Below, piece after piece: positions 16,454 through 24,817 of a stretch of 52,127 nt of DNA (within the stretch, counting starts at the first letter, position 1; each line of letters opens with the position of its first letter). The position numbers and the translations under genes are program-made. The notes beneath the pieces were generated by a model. It did no database searches. It saw nothing but the letters and a program-made list of their open reading frames with translations, and was not told the DNA's origin. Source of the DNA: Desulfurivibrionaceae bacterium (GTDB lineage Bacteria > Desulfobacterota > Desulfobulbia > Desulfobulbales > UBA5123); the NCBI GenBank assembly GCA_030145325.1, contig JAQYVW010000016.1, positions 1 through 52,127 of the forward strand. Direction: 5' to 3'.

Positions 16454-16585
16454 ATGGAATTCGTGCTGATGGTTATTGCGTTTGTCGGGGTGTTTGCGGT
16501 GATTATCGTAGGTGGGGTCATCTTGCTTGAAAAAGATCAACGAAGAATATTTAGACGCACCTTGGCAAGCAAACACCGCGATTAG
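16454..16585 (+). CDS. Small single-pass membrane protein (43 residues), unknown function
   Basis: ATG 16454 opens a 43-codon frame preceded by TGGGGAAA. The product starts MEFVLMVIAFVGVFAVIIV, a clear transmembrane helix of about 25 residues, and ends in a basic tail (EKDQRRIFRRTLASKHRD), so an N-out, C-in topology is likely by the positive-inside rule. An in-frame ATG at 16442 would add four residues. It lies immediately upstream of the right-hand tRNA-like repeat, in otherwise gene-poor DNA. The hydrophobic-then-basic design resembles small type I toxins and membrane regulators, but no antisense RNA or partner is evident. Confidence 0.45.
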   Translation: MEFVLMVIAFVGVFAVIIVGGVILLEKDQRRIFRRTLASKHRD

Positions 16586-16600
16586 GGTGAGGGTAATTTA

Positions 16601-16699
16601 CGCCGAGTGTGGATGTCGATGGGAAGGCAAATCCTGTGCGACTTTTGTCTGAGCCTGAAAATCCCTGTGTTCTTGGTTTAAATCCTGGTCTCGGTGCTA
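16601..16699 (+). pseudogene. Class II tRNA-like sequence (decayed tRNA-Leu-like), right copy
   Basis: CGCCGAGTGTGG opens the element and TCTCGGTGCTA closes it; GCCGAG pairs with CTCGGT including one wobble. A GACTTTTGTC core and a GGTTTAAATCC T-loop remain. The terminal CCA has become CTA, so this copy is more decayed than the left one and is unlikely to be a working tRNA. Confidence 0.4.
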
Positions 16700-16709
16700 G
16701 TATATTCAT

Positions 16710-16743
16710 GGCCTCTCAGCAAGTTAGCTGTGAGGCCTTTTTT
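16710..16743 (+). terminator. Hairpin terminator after the right tRNA-like sequence
   Basis: GGCCTCTCAGC (16710-16720) pairs with GCTGTGAGGCC (16727-16737) with one mismatch, followed by six T. It corresponds to the perfect hairpin at 4390-4429. Confidence 0.75.
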
Positions 16744-16877
16744 GTTCTGTGCTTGTTTGGCGATCTTTTCTTCCCTGCAAAACCATCCTTCCCTGTTCTC
16801 AAAATCAACGCTCCTTTAAAAAATGTTCTTTCTCTCCTTAATTACGGTAACCAAACATGACCGACAAAAAAAACACA

Positions 16878-16900
16878 CCTAGGACACCATATGTCCCAGG
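16878..16900. repeat. Imperfect inverted repeat
   Basis: CCTAGGACA and TGTCCCAGG are inverted with one mismatch around a 5-base centre. It may end transcription of, or regulate, an unknown flanking unit; no gene is adjacent. Confidence 0.4.
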
Positions 16901-16980
16901 TCTTACTTTATGATTTCTAAAAATAGACCGAACCAAGTGCCATGTGCCAATTAACACCAAAGCATGGCATAGTGGCTCTA

Positions 16981-17013
16981 TAACCCAGGTTCAACAAGGT
17001 TGAACCTGGGTTA
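16981..17013. repeat. Perfect 15-bp inverted repeat downstream of the hybrid kinase
   Basis: The left arm TAACCCAGGTTCAAC and the right arm GTTGAACCTGGGTTA are exact complements around a 3-base loop (AAG). No T-run follows on either strand, so it is not a classic terminator. It lies 74 bases beyond the 3' end of the kinase gene and may protect or terminate that transcript. Confidence 0.6.
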
Positions 17014-17086
17014 AAATCGAGAATCGGGTCAGGCTTGACTTGTGGGGTGTTTTGATAGGGTAACTAGTCACATCGGGAGTGAAATT

Positions 17087-20005
17087 TTATCTTTCCTGCA
17101 AAATTTTATACAGAGCCTGACTAAGGTCGTGAATCTTGTAAGGTTTGCTGACCATCCCGGCAAAGCCGTATTTTTGATAGTCGGCCATGATCGGGTCGTT
17201 GGCGTAGCCGCTGGAGACGATGGCTTTGGTGTTTGGATCCAAGGCCAGTAGTTTGGTGATTGCCTCTCGGCCACCCATGCCGCCGGGGATGGTTAGATCC
17301 ATCAAGACGGCGGCAAAGGGCTGGTTTTCTTCCATGGCCTGACGGTAGAGGGCGATTGCTTCCTCGCCGTCTCTGGCTGTTGTGGCCTCGTAGTTGAGAT
17401 GGGTCAACAGTCCGGTGGCGACATCCCTGATTATTTCCTCGTCATCCATGACCAGAATTCTACCTGAGCCCTGGTGGGTGGTGTTGTCGGTGATCGCTTC
17501 CTCGGCAAGTTGTTTGTTGCTGGCCGGCAAGTAGATATGAAAGGTGGACCCTGCCCCTGGTTGTGATGTCACGCTGATCTGCCCGTCGTGATTTTTGATG
17601 ATGGAGTAAGCCACGGCCAGGCCGAGGCCGCTGCCGTTGGCCTTGGTGGTGAAATAGGGGTCAAAGATTTTATCAAGTTGATCGGCATCTATTCCTTTGC
17701 CCTGGTCGGTGATGATGATTTCAGCATACTGTCCTGAGGGCAAATCAAGGCTGTTGTCCGTAGTAATTTGGATGTTTTGGGCGGAGATGTCGATGATGCC
17801 GCCGTTTTTCATGGCTTGCCGGCCGTTGATGACCAGATTGTTGATCACCTGGCTCAGTTGTCCTTCATCTACCTCCAGCAGATGTAGATCGGCGGCAATA
17901 TCGTAGCGGCAACTGACGTTGGCGCCGGTGAGGACAAATTTTGCTGCATCGCGGAGCAGGTTACCGATGGCGGTGACTTTTTTTACTGGTGCGCCGCCTT
18001 TGGAAAAGGTTAGCAGTTGTTTGGTTAATTCGCCGGCTCTGGTGGAGGCTTTCTCGGTGGTGGTAAGGATTTTTAGCAGTTTGCTATCGTTATGGGCGTG
18101 CAACATCGCCAGGGAGATATTGCCGACGATGACCGTTAGCAGGTTGTTGAAATCGTGAGCGATACCTCCGGCCAAAACCCCTAGAGAGTCAAGCTTCTGG
18201 GCTCGCAGTAATCGTTCTTCGGCGGCCTTCTTATCGGTTACGTCGCGGAAGATGCAGCGGGTAAGTGATGGTTTGTTGTCGACGTATTTGCAGTTGGCTG
18301 TTCCTTCCACGGTAATTTTATGGCCATCTTTGGCGATAAATGTCGCTTCGATCTGATCGGCTTTTCCCACGGAAAGCACCTGGGTGAAGGTGGCGTGGCA
18401 TCTATCTTGGCAATGGGGATCGATAATATCCTCTAGGGTAAGGTTGACTACTTCCTCTTCAGTGTAGCCCAAGGTATCGCGCCAGGCGCGGTTGGCGTAA
18501 AGAATCTTCCCGTCTGGTTGTACCATCTGGATCAGGTCGCTGGCACTTTCGATGAGGTCGCGGTAGCGTTCTTCGCTTTCCTTAAGGTTTCTTTCTGCCT
18601 GGAGTCGTTCACTAACGTCGGTGATGATGGCGATAAAACCGATGAGTTTGCCTGCCGGGTCACGTTTATAATCCCAGACCACTTCGACATTAATGTCTCG
18701 ACCGTCCTTGGTTCTGTTTAGGGAGATATAGGGGGTTGGTGGTGGTTGTTCCGCTACCAAATAAGCCAGGTGCTCTTGCAGGTTTTGTTGTTCGTGTTTG
18801 TCTGCATGGAGGGCCCAGATGGTTTTGCCGATCAACTCTCCCGGCCCATAGCCCAGGATCTTGTGGTGGGCCGGATTGCTGAGGGTGATAATGCCGTGAT
18901 TGTCACTTTCCTGGACGCCGTGGGGGATGGTGTCGAGAAGGGATTTGTAGCGGGCTCCGCCTTGTTGTTCCGCCTCCCTGGCTAGTTTGTGTTCTTCTGT
19001 TTTGAGCCGCAGGGAGTTGGTGGTGTTGAGGAGACGTTTTTCCAGGCGACCGATATGTAGAGAGAAGAGGAAAAAGATAATCAAGCCCAGCGCTGAGGCG
19101 CAGGCGATGATAATTAGGCTTACGCGTTTAAAAGCTGAATTCTGGATTGTTACGTCGGCGAGGATGAAGATATCGCCGATTCGCATATTGTTAAGATCGT
19201 TAATGGGTACCGAGCTGCAACGGTATTCTCTTCCCTGTAAATTTGTCTGGAAGGTGGGTTCACGATCACCTTGAGAGAGGAGGTGTTCTTCTTCTGTTCG
19301 CGAGAGGTTGGTCATGGTGCGGTCGATGACCAGATGGTCATGGCTCTCGTTGCTGGTGGTGGCGATGGGGGTAGCTATTGGTAGCCGTGATCTGTTGATT
19401 GAGGCAATGAGGTGGACGCCGAGGATGCTGCGCAGTTCTGGCAAAATCTGTCTGATGTCGCGGCCGATCTCCAGATATCCTGCCAGGTGACCGTTGATCA
19501 GCCAGGGGCGAACCACGCGCAGGGTGAGGGTGCCCAAGGGGCCGAGTTCAAGGCCGGAGGCGGTGGACTGTTGGCGGCTGGCTTGATCAAGGGTAAGGCG
19601 AGAAATAGTGTCGCCGTGAAAATCAGGTTTATGGGCCCGCAAAAAACAGGTTTTGTCCGGGTTGATGAAATAGAAATGGGATAGTTGGTATTTGCTGCGA
19701 ATTTGTTCGAAGATCGGGGCGGCAATTTTTTGTAGCTGTTCTCGGTTGCCGGTGATAAAGGCGGTTTGTAAATCAAGGTTGTTTTCAAGGTTATCCAGTT
19801 GGCTGGCGATAAAAAAAGTCTCTTCGTCCAGTTCTGCGGTGAAGAGGCTTTTCACGCTTTCCAAGTTGGTGTTGTTGGTGGTGTTAATGTGAACTTGGTG
19901 CATCCAGTTAATAAGAAGGAAGGTGATGGCGATAAAGGCACAGAAGGCAATGGCCAGCGGGATCAGGATCGGTTTTTTTATTTTTTCCGTCTGCTGGTTA
20001 TTCAT
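17087..20005 (-). CDS. Membrane hybrid sensor histidine kinase with two PAS domains and a receiver domain
   Basis: The 972-residue protein has a transmembrane helix at about 12-34, an extracytoplasmic sensor of about 250 residues containing FYFINPDKTCFLRAHKPDFHGD (dCache_3-like), a second helix near 285-312, PAS domains at about 355-465 and 475-595, then HisKA with [10 protein letters not shown] (His near 613). The HATPase domain has DQGKGI and GSGLGLAV near 785-800. A C-terminal receiver runs from about 848, with acceptor Asp near 900 (VLMDLTIPGGMGG). It would autophosphorylate and pass phosphate to its own receiver. No output regulator is adjacent. GAGGA precedes the ATG. The receiver closely resembles that of the kinase at 45897-48212, so they are paralogues. 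Confidence 0.93.
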   Translation of the reverse strand: MNNQQTEKIKKPILIPLAIAFCAFIAITFLLINWMHQVHINTTNNTNLESVKSLFTAELDEETFFIASQLDNLENNLDLQTAFITGNREQLQKIAAPIFEQIRSKYQLSHFYFINPDKTCFLRAHKPDFHGDTISRLTLDQASRQQSTASGLELGPLGTLTLRVVRPWLINGHLAGYLEIGRDIRQILPELRSILGVHLIASINRSRLPIATPIATTSNESHDHLVIDRTMTNLSRTEEEHLLSQGDREPTFQTNLQGREYRCSSVPINDLNNMRIGDIFILADVTIQNSAFKRVSLIIIACASALGLIIFFLFSLHIGRLEKRLLNTTNSLRLKTEEHKLAREAEQQGGARYKSLLDTIPHGVQESDNHGIITLSNPAHHKILGYGPGELIGKTIWALHADKHEQQNLQEHLAYLVAEQPPPTPYISLNRTKDGRDINVEVVWDYKRDPAGKLIGFIAIITDVSERLQAERNLKESEERYRDLIESASDLIQMVQPDGKILYANRAWRDTLGYTEEEVVNLTLEDIIDPHCQDRCHATFTQVLSVGKADQIEATFIAKDGHKITVEGTANCKYVDNKPSLTRCIFRDVTDKKAAEERLLRAQKLDSLGVLAGGIAHDFNNLLTVIVGNISLAMLHAHNDSKLLKILTTTEKASTRAGELTKQLLTFSKGGAPVKKVTAIGNLLRDAAKFVLTGANVSCRYDIAADLHLLEVDEGQLSQVINNLVINGRQAMKNGGIIDISAQNIQITTDNSLDLPSGQYAEIIITDQGKGIDADQLDKIFDPYFTTKANGSGLGLAVAYSIIKNHDGQISVTSQPGAGSTFHIYLPASNKQLAEEAITDNTTHQGSGRILVMDDEEIIRDVATGLLTHLNYEATTARDGEEAIALYRQAMEENQPFAAVLMDLTIPGGMGGREAITKLLALDPNTKAIVSSGYANDPIMADYQKYGFAGMVSKPYKIHDLSQALYKILQER

Positions 20006-20099
20006 GGTGACGGTCCTCGGTGAGATAGGGAGGGAGGGACATATGGCTCCGCAGAAGGTATTGGTGGCGCCGGGTTGGCTTGTTTGCGGTGCTGTTCAT

Positions 20100-20151
20100 C
20101 TAGTTTAGTAATTAATAAACTATTATACACTTAGTAGGTGGAGAAGGCCAA
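20100..20151 (-). promoter_or_regulatory. Promoter and operator-like repeat ahead of the hybrid kinase
   Basis: On the minus strand TTGGCC (20146-20151) and a perfect TATAAT (20122-20127) are 18 bases apart. TAGTTTA (20101-20107) and TAAACTA (20116-20122) form an inverted repeat over the expected transcription start, a good place for a repressor. Confidence 0.5.
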
Positions 20152-20171
20152 CGGAAAGCAGATTTGTTTGT

Positions 20172-20801
20172 TCAACCGGCTAGCAGGGAATGGGCAAAGG
20201 AGATCAAGGGCAGGATGAACTTGGGAATGATGCCGCTGTAAAAGAGGAGCAGGAGTAAAACAAAGCCGAATGGCTCCACCCGGCGCAAGGTGGGAGCCAT
20301 TTGCGGTGGCAGTAATCCTGCCAGTACTTTGCCGCCGTCCAATGGGGGGATGGGGAGCAGGTTGAAGACGGCGAGCATGATGTTGATCCAGGTGGAGGCG
20401 GCGAGCATCATCTGCAGGGGGGTGAGCAGGAAGATTGGCAGCAATGATCCGGTCAGCGTTAGTATTTTCAGTAGCCCGGCGCTAACCACGGCCAGCACCA
20501 AATTGGCGCCCGGCCCGGCCAGGGCCACCCAGAGCATATCGCGTTCCGGTCGTTTGAAGTAGCTGGGGTTAACCGGCACCGGTTTGGCCCAGCCGATATG
20601 CATGATGAAAAAAAGAATAGTGCCCAGTGGGTCAAGGTGTTTGAGGGGGTTTAAGGTCAGGCGGCCAGCCTGTTGGGCAGTGGGGTCGCCGAAGCTGTAG
20701 GCTACATAGCCGTGAGCCAGTTCATGCAGGGTGAGCGCCAGTAAGAAAGGTGGGGCGAGGATGGCGAACTCTTGGATGAATTGGTTGATGTTGCCGGTCA
20801 T
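20172..20801 (-). CDS. Site-2 protease family (M50) membrane metalloprotease
   Basis: At 209 residues this is a minimal, PDZ-less site-2 protease. HELAH (His26-Glu27...His30) sits in the first membrane helix, NPLKHLDPLG follows near 52, and LPIPPLDGG (Asp near 154) supplies the third zinc ligand. Five to six hydrophobic segments span the length. Family members cleave substrates within the membrane, but this compact group often lacks a known substrate. Its start overlaps the stop of the upstream tRNA nucleotidyltransferase fusion by four bases, so the two are likely translated together; the same pairing is common in related bacteria. The reason for it is unclear. Confidence 0.93.
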   Translation of the reverse strand: MTGNINQFIQEFAILAPPFLLALTLHELAHGYVAYSFGDPTAQQAGRLTLNPLKHLDPLGTILFFIMHIGWAKPVPVNPSYFKRPERDMLWVALAGPGANLVLAVVSAGLLKILTLTGSLLPIFLLTPLQMMLAASTWINIMLAVFNLLPIPPLDGGKVLAGLLPPQMAPTLRRVEPFGFVLLLLLFYSGIIPKFILPLISFAHSLLAG

Positions 20802-23449
20802 TTCTTGGCCTTTTGTTTCTTGTTAAGGGGATAGTAGCGCTGGATAAAAGCGATTTCTTCGGTGGGTTTTTTTATCTTTTCATCAAGTTTGGCGGCCAGC
20901 AGGCGGTCGAGGATTTTTTTGTAGAGGGGGCCTGCCTGGTAGCCCATTTTTTTAAGGGTATTGCCGTTGGTGTGGATGGTGACATGGCGCAACAGGGTGA
21001 CATATTGCGACACCGCTTTCTTGAGCCCGGTGAGTTTGCTGACGCTCATCAGGTGTAATAGTCCTTCCGGGCTTAGTTCCTTGAGGAGAAGATAGGTTTC
21101 ACTGGCCGATACGGTGCGGCGGCGAGTAAACCAGTTCTCCGCTTTTTTGGCCAAGATCTTTTCTTGCAAAATCTGGCGGCGAGTTCGTTCCGGTACCTCA
21201 AAGTGATCGCAGAAGGCGGTTGCCTGTTTGTTGGTGATGCGACTGAGGATGGCCAGGAGATATACCCGCCAGTAGTGGCAGGGCTCGTCCAGGTATAGCA
21301 AACGATGCCAGTCGATGCTGCTGGAGGTTTCCTCCAGGATGGCTTTCAGCCGTTGATCCAGTTTGAGGTTCGGGCTGATGAAATGGAGCAGGTTTAGCTC
21401 GGCCAGGCGATGGATAGCAGGCAGGGGTTGCGGTTCTTCCAGAATGATGCGCAGTTCGTTGAAAAAACGGCGGCCCTGGCAGCGGTTGAATAGATCCATC
21501 TTCACCGCGCCCTTGATCAGTCGTTCGGTGTGCTTGCCGATGGTAAAGCCCATTCGTTGTTCAAAGCGGATGGCACGAAAGATGCGGGTGGGGTCTTCCA
21601 CAAAGCTTAAGTTATGTAGAACCCGCAACTGTCGGCCTTTGAGGTCGTTTTGGCTGTTGAAAAAATCCACCAGTAGCCCAAAGCGGTCCGGGTTTAGGTG
21701 GATGGCCATGGCGTTGATGGTGAAATCGCGGCGGGAGAGATCAAGCTTGATGGAGCTCAGTTCCACGGTGGGCATGGCGGCCGGAAATTCGTAGTATTCC
21801 AGGCGGGCGGTGGCGACGTCGATCTTGTTGCCATCGGGGAGGACGACCACCGCCGTATTAAATTTCTCGTGGGTGCGGATCTCGCCCGCCAAGGCTTTGC
21901 CCAGGTGTTTGGCAAAGCCGATGCCGTTGCCTTCCACCACCACATCGATATCAAAATTGGGCTTGTGCAGCAGCAGGTCGCGGACAAAGCCACCCGCCAC
22001 GAAGGCGGTAAAATGGTTTTTCTCGGCCACCTCGCCGATGGTGCGCAGGAGCATGGTGGTCTCGCGGTTTAAGCTGGAGATGATCTGGGTGCTGAGGTTG
22101 CGATGTCGTTCGCTGGCCGAGTGGTTGGGGGCGTAAAGCATATCCTTGGGCATATGGGCCGGGTCGTCAATGAGCATGCTGAGCAGGTCGGTGCGGGTGA
22201 TGACCCCGACCACCTCGTGATTGTCAACCACGGGTACAAAGCGTTGCCGGTGCTCAATGAGAACCTCTTGGATGTCGGCCAGGGTGGCATCCGGCGGTAG
22301 GGTGATCGCTTCGGTGGACATGTATTCACTCACCGGCAGATCGCCCAAGCCGTGATGGATGGCTTTTTCCACCACCCGGCGCGAGATCAGGCCGAGGAGT
22401 TTCTTTTTATCCTCTAAGACCGGCAAGACCGTGATGTTGTAACGGGTAAGTAAGTGGTTGCTGGCGCTGATGGTGATCTCCGGCGAAACTGAAATCACCG
22501 GCGCGGACATCAGTTCGCGGGCCAGACTTTGGGGGCGGACATGTTTGTGGAGGAGGTGGAGGAGTTTTTCTTCGGCCTCGATGAGGGTAAGGCCGCGCAA
22601 GGTGGCGGAGGCTGCCGAGGCGTGACCACCGCCGCCAATCTCGCGGGCCAGTTTGCCCACATTCACTTCCGGCAGGCGGCTGCGGGCGATTAAGTAGATG
22701 CGTCCTGCCATGCTGGTCAGGGCGAAGAGGACATGGAGGTTTTCCATGACCATGAAGCGGCGCACCAGTACTGCCATTTCGTCCACATATTCAGGCAGGT
22801 TGACCTTGGCGATAACAATATCCAGTCCCTGGATAGTGTAGGTGGTGGCCGATTTGATCAGTTCATGGAGGTGGGCCACCTGGTGGCTGGTGAGTTCCTG
22901 GGCGATGAACTGGCTGATGGGATGAAGGTTGGCGCCCATTTCCAGCAGCCAGGCCATGGCGGTGAGATCGGTGGGGGTGGTGGTGTCGAAGGTGAAGGAG
23001 CCGGTATCTTCATAAATGGCCATGGCCAGCAGGGTGGCGTCTTCGGCGCTCACTGGAATCTTCCTTTCTCGGAAGATTTCGCAGAGGATGGTGGCGGTGG
23101 CGCCGGTGTTGCGGATAACCTCCAGGTCGCCGTGGAGGTCGCCGACGGTGTGAGGGTGGTGGTCGTAGATATGTAGTTCGATGCCAGGATTGTCTAGGCA
23201 TTGGGCGAAGTTGCCGATGCGGCTGGCTTGCCTGGTGTCCACCAGGATCAAGCGGCTGACCTGGTCAAGGGGGATGTCACGCAGGCGCAGAAATTGATAC
23301 GATTCCGGTAGTTGGGCAAAGTAGTCGCGAACGCTTTTTTCCTGGGAGCCAGCAAAGCATAAGCTGGCTTCGGGGTAGAGCTTCTTGACCATGACCATGG
23401 AGGCCAGGCCGTCAAAATCGGCGTTGAGGTGGGTGGTAATGACTTCCAT
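20798..23449 (-). CDS. Multidomain tRNA nucleotidyltransferase: DHH phosphoesterase, CBS pair, poly(A)-polymerase fold
   Basis: The 883-residue protein joins three modules. The N-terminal DHH/DHHA1 part has LNADFDGLAS, VDTRQ, and HIYDHHPHT near residue 95, with a GGGHASAAS motif near 272. Two CBS motifs occupy about 315-430. The class II nucleotidyltransferase/poly(A)-polymerase part begins near 480 with VAGGFVRDLLL and the metal-binding DID pair, followed by RRDFTINAMA and helical RNA-binding domains. This architecture is known from A-adding or CCA-adding tRNA enzymes in Aquifex and delta-proteobacteria. tRNA 3'-end maintenance is the likely role, with the DHH module possibly trimming small RNAs. 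tRNA genes here encode CCA, so repair is more likely than synthesis. Confidence 0.93.
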   Translation of the reverse strand: MEVITTHLNADFDGLASMVMVKKLYPEASLCFAGSQEKSVRDYFAQLPESYQFLRLRDIPLDQVSRLILVDTRQASRIGNFAQCLDNPGIELHIYDHHPHTVGDLHGDLEVIRNTGATATILCEIFRERKIPVSAEDATLLAMAIYEDTGSFTFDTTTPTDLTAMAWLLEMGANLHPISQFIAQELTSHQVAHLHELIKSATTYTIQGLDIVIAKVNLPEYVDEMAVLVRRFMVMENLHVLFALTSMAGRIYLIARSRLPEVNVGKLAREIGGGGHASAASATLRGLTLIEAEEKLLHLLHKHVRPQSLARELMSAPVISVSPEITISASNHLLTRYNITVLPVLEDKKKLLGLISRRVVEKAIHHGLGDLPVSEYMSTEAITLPPDATLADIQEVLIEHRQRFVPVVDNHEVVGVITRTDLLSMLIDDPAHMPKDMLYAPNHSASERHRNLSTQIISSLNRETTMLLRTIGEVAEKNHFTAFVAGGFVRDLLLHKPNFDIDVVVEGNGIGFAKHLGKALAGEIRTHEKFNTAVVVLPDGNKIDVATARLEYYEFPAAMPTVELSSIKLDLSRRDFTINAMAIHLNPDRFGLLVDFFNSQNDLKGRQLRVLHNLSFVEDPTRIFRAIRFEQRMGFTIGKHTERLIKGAVKMDLFNRCQGRRFFNELRIILEEPQPLPAIHRLAELNLLHFISPNLKLDQRLKAILEETSSSIDWHRLLYLDEPCHYWRVYLLAILSRITNKQATAFCDHFEVPERTRRQILQEKILAKKAENWFTRRRTVSASETYLLLKELSPEGLLHLMSVSKLTGLKKAVSQYVTLLRHVTIHTNGNTLKKMGYQAGPLYKKILDRLLAAKLDEKIKKPTEEIAFIQRYYPLNKKQKAKK

Positions 23450-23572
23450 GGTTATCGGTGCGGCCCTCTTTTTTTATCAGATCAGGTGGATACGCCCCAT
23501 AGTACCTGATCTGGAGGAGGGTTGGCAGTACAAATTTTGCGGTTATGGCTGCGGGCCGTTTTGGGGTTGCTT

Positions 23573-24457
23573 TTAGCCGCGCGGATGAAACTTCTGGTGC
23601 AGGGATTTGAGGCGGTCGCTGTCGACATGGGTGTAAATCTGGGTGGTGGCGATATCGGCGTGGCCCAGCATCATCTGCACCCAGCGCAGGTCGGCGCCGT
23701 TAGCAAGGAGATGGGTGGCAAAGGAGTGGCGGAGGATATGGGGGCTGATCTTTTTGTCGATGCCGTTGGTGCAGGCAAATTCGCGGATAATCTGCCAGAA
23801 GCGCAAGCGAGTCATGGGTTTGCCGCGATTGCTGATGAAGAGGAAATCGCTGCTTCGCTGCTTGAGCAGATACGGGCGACCTTCCTGCATGTAGCGGCCA
23901 ACTCGATCTCGGGCCTGTTCGCCGAAGGGCACCAATCGTTCCTTGGAGCCCTTGCCCAACACCCGCACAAAGCCACTGCCCAAGTTGAGGGCGGCGGTGG
24001 GCATGTTGACCAGTTCCGAAACTCGCATTCCGGTGGCGTAGAGCAGGTGCAGCATGGCGATGTTGCGGAGGGGGAGCGGCGCGGTTGCTTCGTGGCCGCT
24101 CAGGAGCAGGTCAACCTCAGCCACGGAAAGAACCTTGGGCAGGGGGCGGCCCGGTTTGGGCAGGTCAATGAGATGGGAGGGATCGGTTTGGATCAGGTTC
24201 TCTGCCAGCAGAAAACGAAAAAAAGCGCGCAAGCAAGAGATGCGGCGGGCGTTACTGCGGTGAGAAATACCTTGGTCGCGGCAATGGCTTAGGTAGCTAC
24301 GGATGTGGGTGGTGGTGATGTCGGCTGGAGAAATGATCTTCAGCTTGGCAATAAAGGAGAAAAAACCGGCCAGGTCGGCCTGGTAGGCGGCAAGGGTGTT
24401 TTCAGACAACCGCCGTTCGGCGGCAAGATAGTGCAGGAACAGGTCCTGAAAAGTCAA
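23573..24457 (-). CDS. xerD: Site-specific tyrosine recombinase of the XerC/XerD family
   Basis: This 294-residue protein is of normal Xer length. The N-terminal SAM-like DNA-binding domain (about 1-85) includes LAAERRLSENTLAAYQADL. The catalytic domain carries the Arg of ATGMRVSEL, Lys in GKGSKERLVP, HILRHSFATHLL (His-x-x-Arg), HADIATTQ, and the nucleophile Tyr in TTQIYTHV. Xer recombinases resolve chromosome dimers at dif. The extended pattern resembles XerD more than XerC, but I cannot exclude XerC. The only start near the N-terminal motif is TTG at 24457. It belongs to the core, not to the island at ssrA. An rpsU gene lies just upstream. Confidence 0.9.
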   Translation of the reverse strand: MTFQDLFLHYLAAERRLSENTLAAYQADLAGFFSFIAKLKIISPADITTTHIRSYLSHCRDQGISHRSNARRISCLRAFFRFLLAENLIQTDPSHLIDLPKPGRPLPKVLSVAEVDLLLSGHEATAPLPLRNIAMLHLLYATGMRVSELVNMPTAALNLGSGFVRVLGKGSKERLVPFGEQARDRVGRYMQEGRPYLLKQRSSDFLFISNRGKPMTRLRFWQIIREFACTNGIDKKISPHILRHSFATHLLANGADLRWVQMMLGHADIATTQIYTHVDSDRLKSLHQKFHPRG

Positions 24458-24505
24458 TAATGGTTGCGATCCGGTGACCTTTTTCAGGAGCCTGTTCCTC
24501 CTCGG

Positions 24506-24700
24506 CTAGCCTCTGGCCATACGAGAGCGAAGCTTGCGAAGTTTGCGCTGGGCTTCGGCAGCTTTGCGCCGCTTTTTGACGCTTGGTTTTTCATAGTATT
24601 CGCGACGCTTAAGCTCTTTTTTCATACCGTCGAGCTGCAGCTTTTTCTTCAACTGGCGGATGGCGTATTCGATGTCGCCACGTACTTCGACTTCAATCAT
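24506..24700 (-). CDS. rpsU: 30S ribosomal protein S21
   Basis: The ATG at 24700 gives a 64-residue protein starting MIEVEVRGDIEYAIRQLKKK, with the typical RREYYEKPSVKKRRKAAEA segment and a basic C-terminus. S21 sits on the 30S platform and helps mRNA initiation. AAAGGAAG lies 10 bases before the ATG; a TTG two codons earlier is less likely. A consensus-quality promoter precedes the gene at 24789-24817. The xerD start lies 49 bases downstream, so the two may be co-transcribed. Confidence 0.95.
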   Translation of the reverse strand: MIEVEVRGDIEYAIRQLKKKLQLDGMKKELKRREYYEKPSVKKRRKAAEAQRKLRKLRSRMARG

Positions 24701-24788
24701 ACTCAATCACTTCCTTTGGGTTGGAATTGGGTTTTAAAATTTGGTGTAACGATTATTCCCGGATCGCGACCAAAAAAAAGAATCACAA

Positions 24789-24817
24789 AATATAGAAGAT
24801 AGCCTTGGGTGTGTCAA
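24789..24817 (-). promoter_or_regulatory. Sigma-70-type promoter for rpsU
   Basis: On the minus strand TTGACA (24812-24817) is followed after 17 bases by TATATT (24789-24794). Both boxes are close to consensus at ideal spacing. The -35 box touches the last codons of the upstream FAD oxidase. Confidence 0.75.

Larger units (their letters stand above)
16590..16804. repeat. Diverged ~215-bp direct repeat, right copy
   Basis: AGGGTAATTT through CCCTGTTCTCAAAA matches 4276-4491 in the same orientation, with substitutions and small indels spread along it. Element order is the same: tRNA-like sequence, hairpin, then a shared tail. Confidence 0.8.

Noticed and set aside
16609-16860. 83-codon plus-strand frame in the right repeat
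   Set aside because: Runs through the tRNA-like sequence and its terminator; not protein-like.
23522-24292. 256-codon plus-strand frame opposite xerD
   Set aside because: It is antisense to a clear tyrosine recombinase with all catalytic residues; composition is that of a mirror frame and there is no ribosome binding site.
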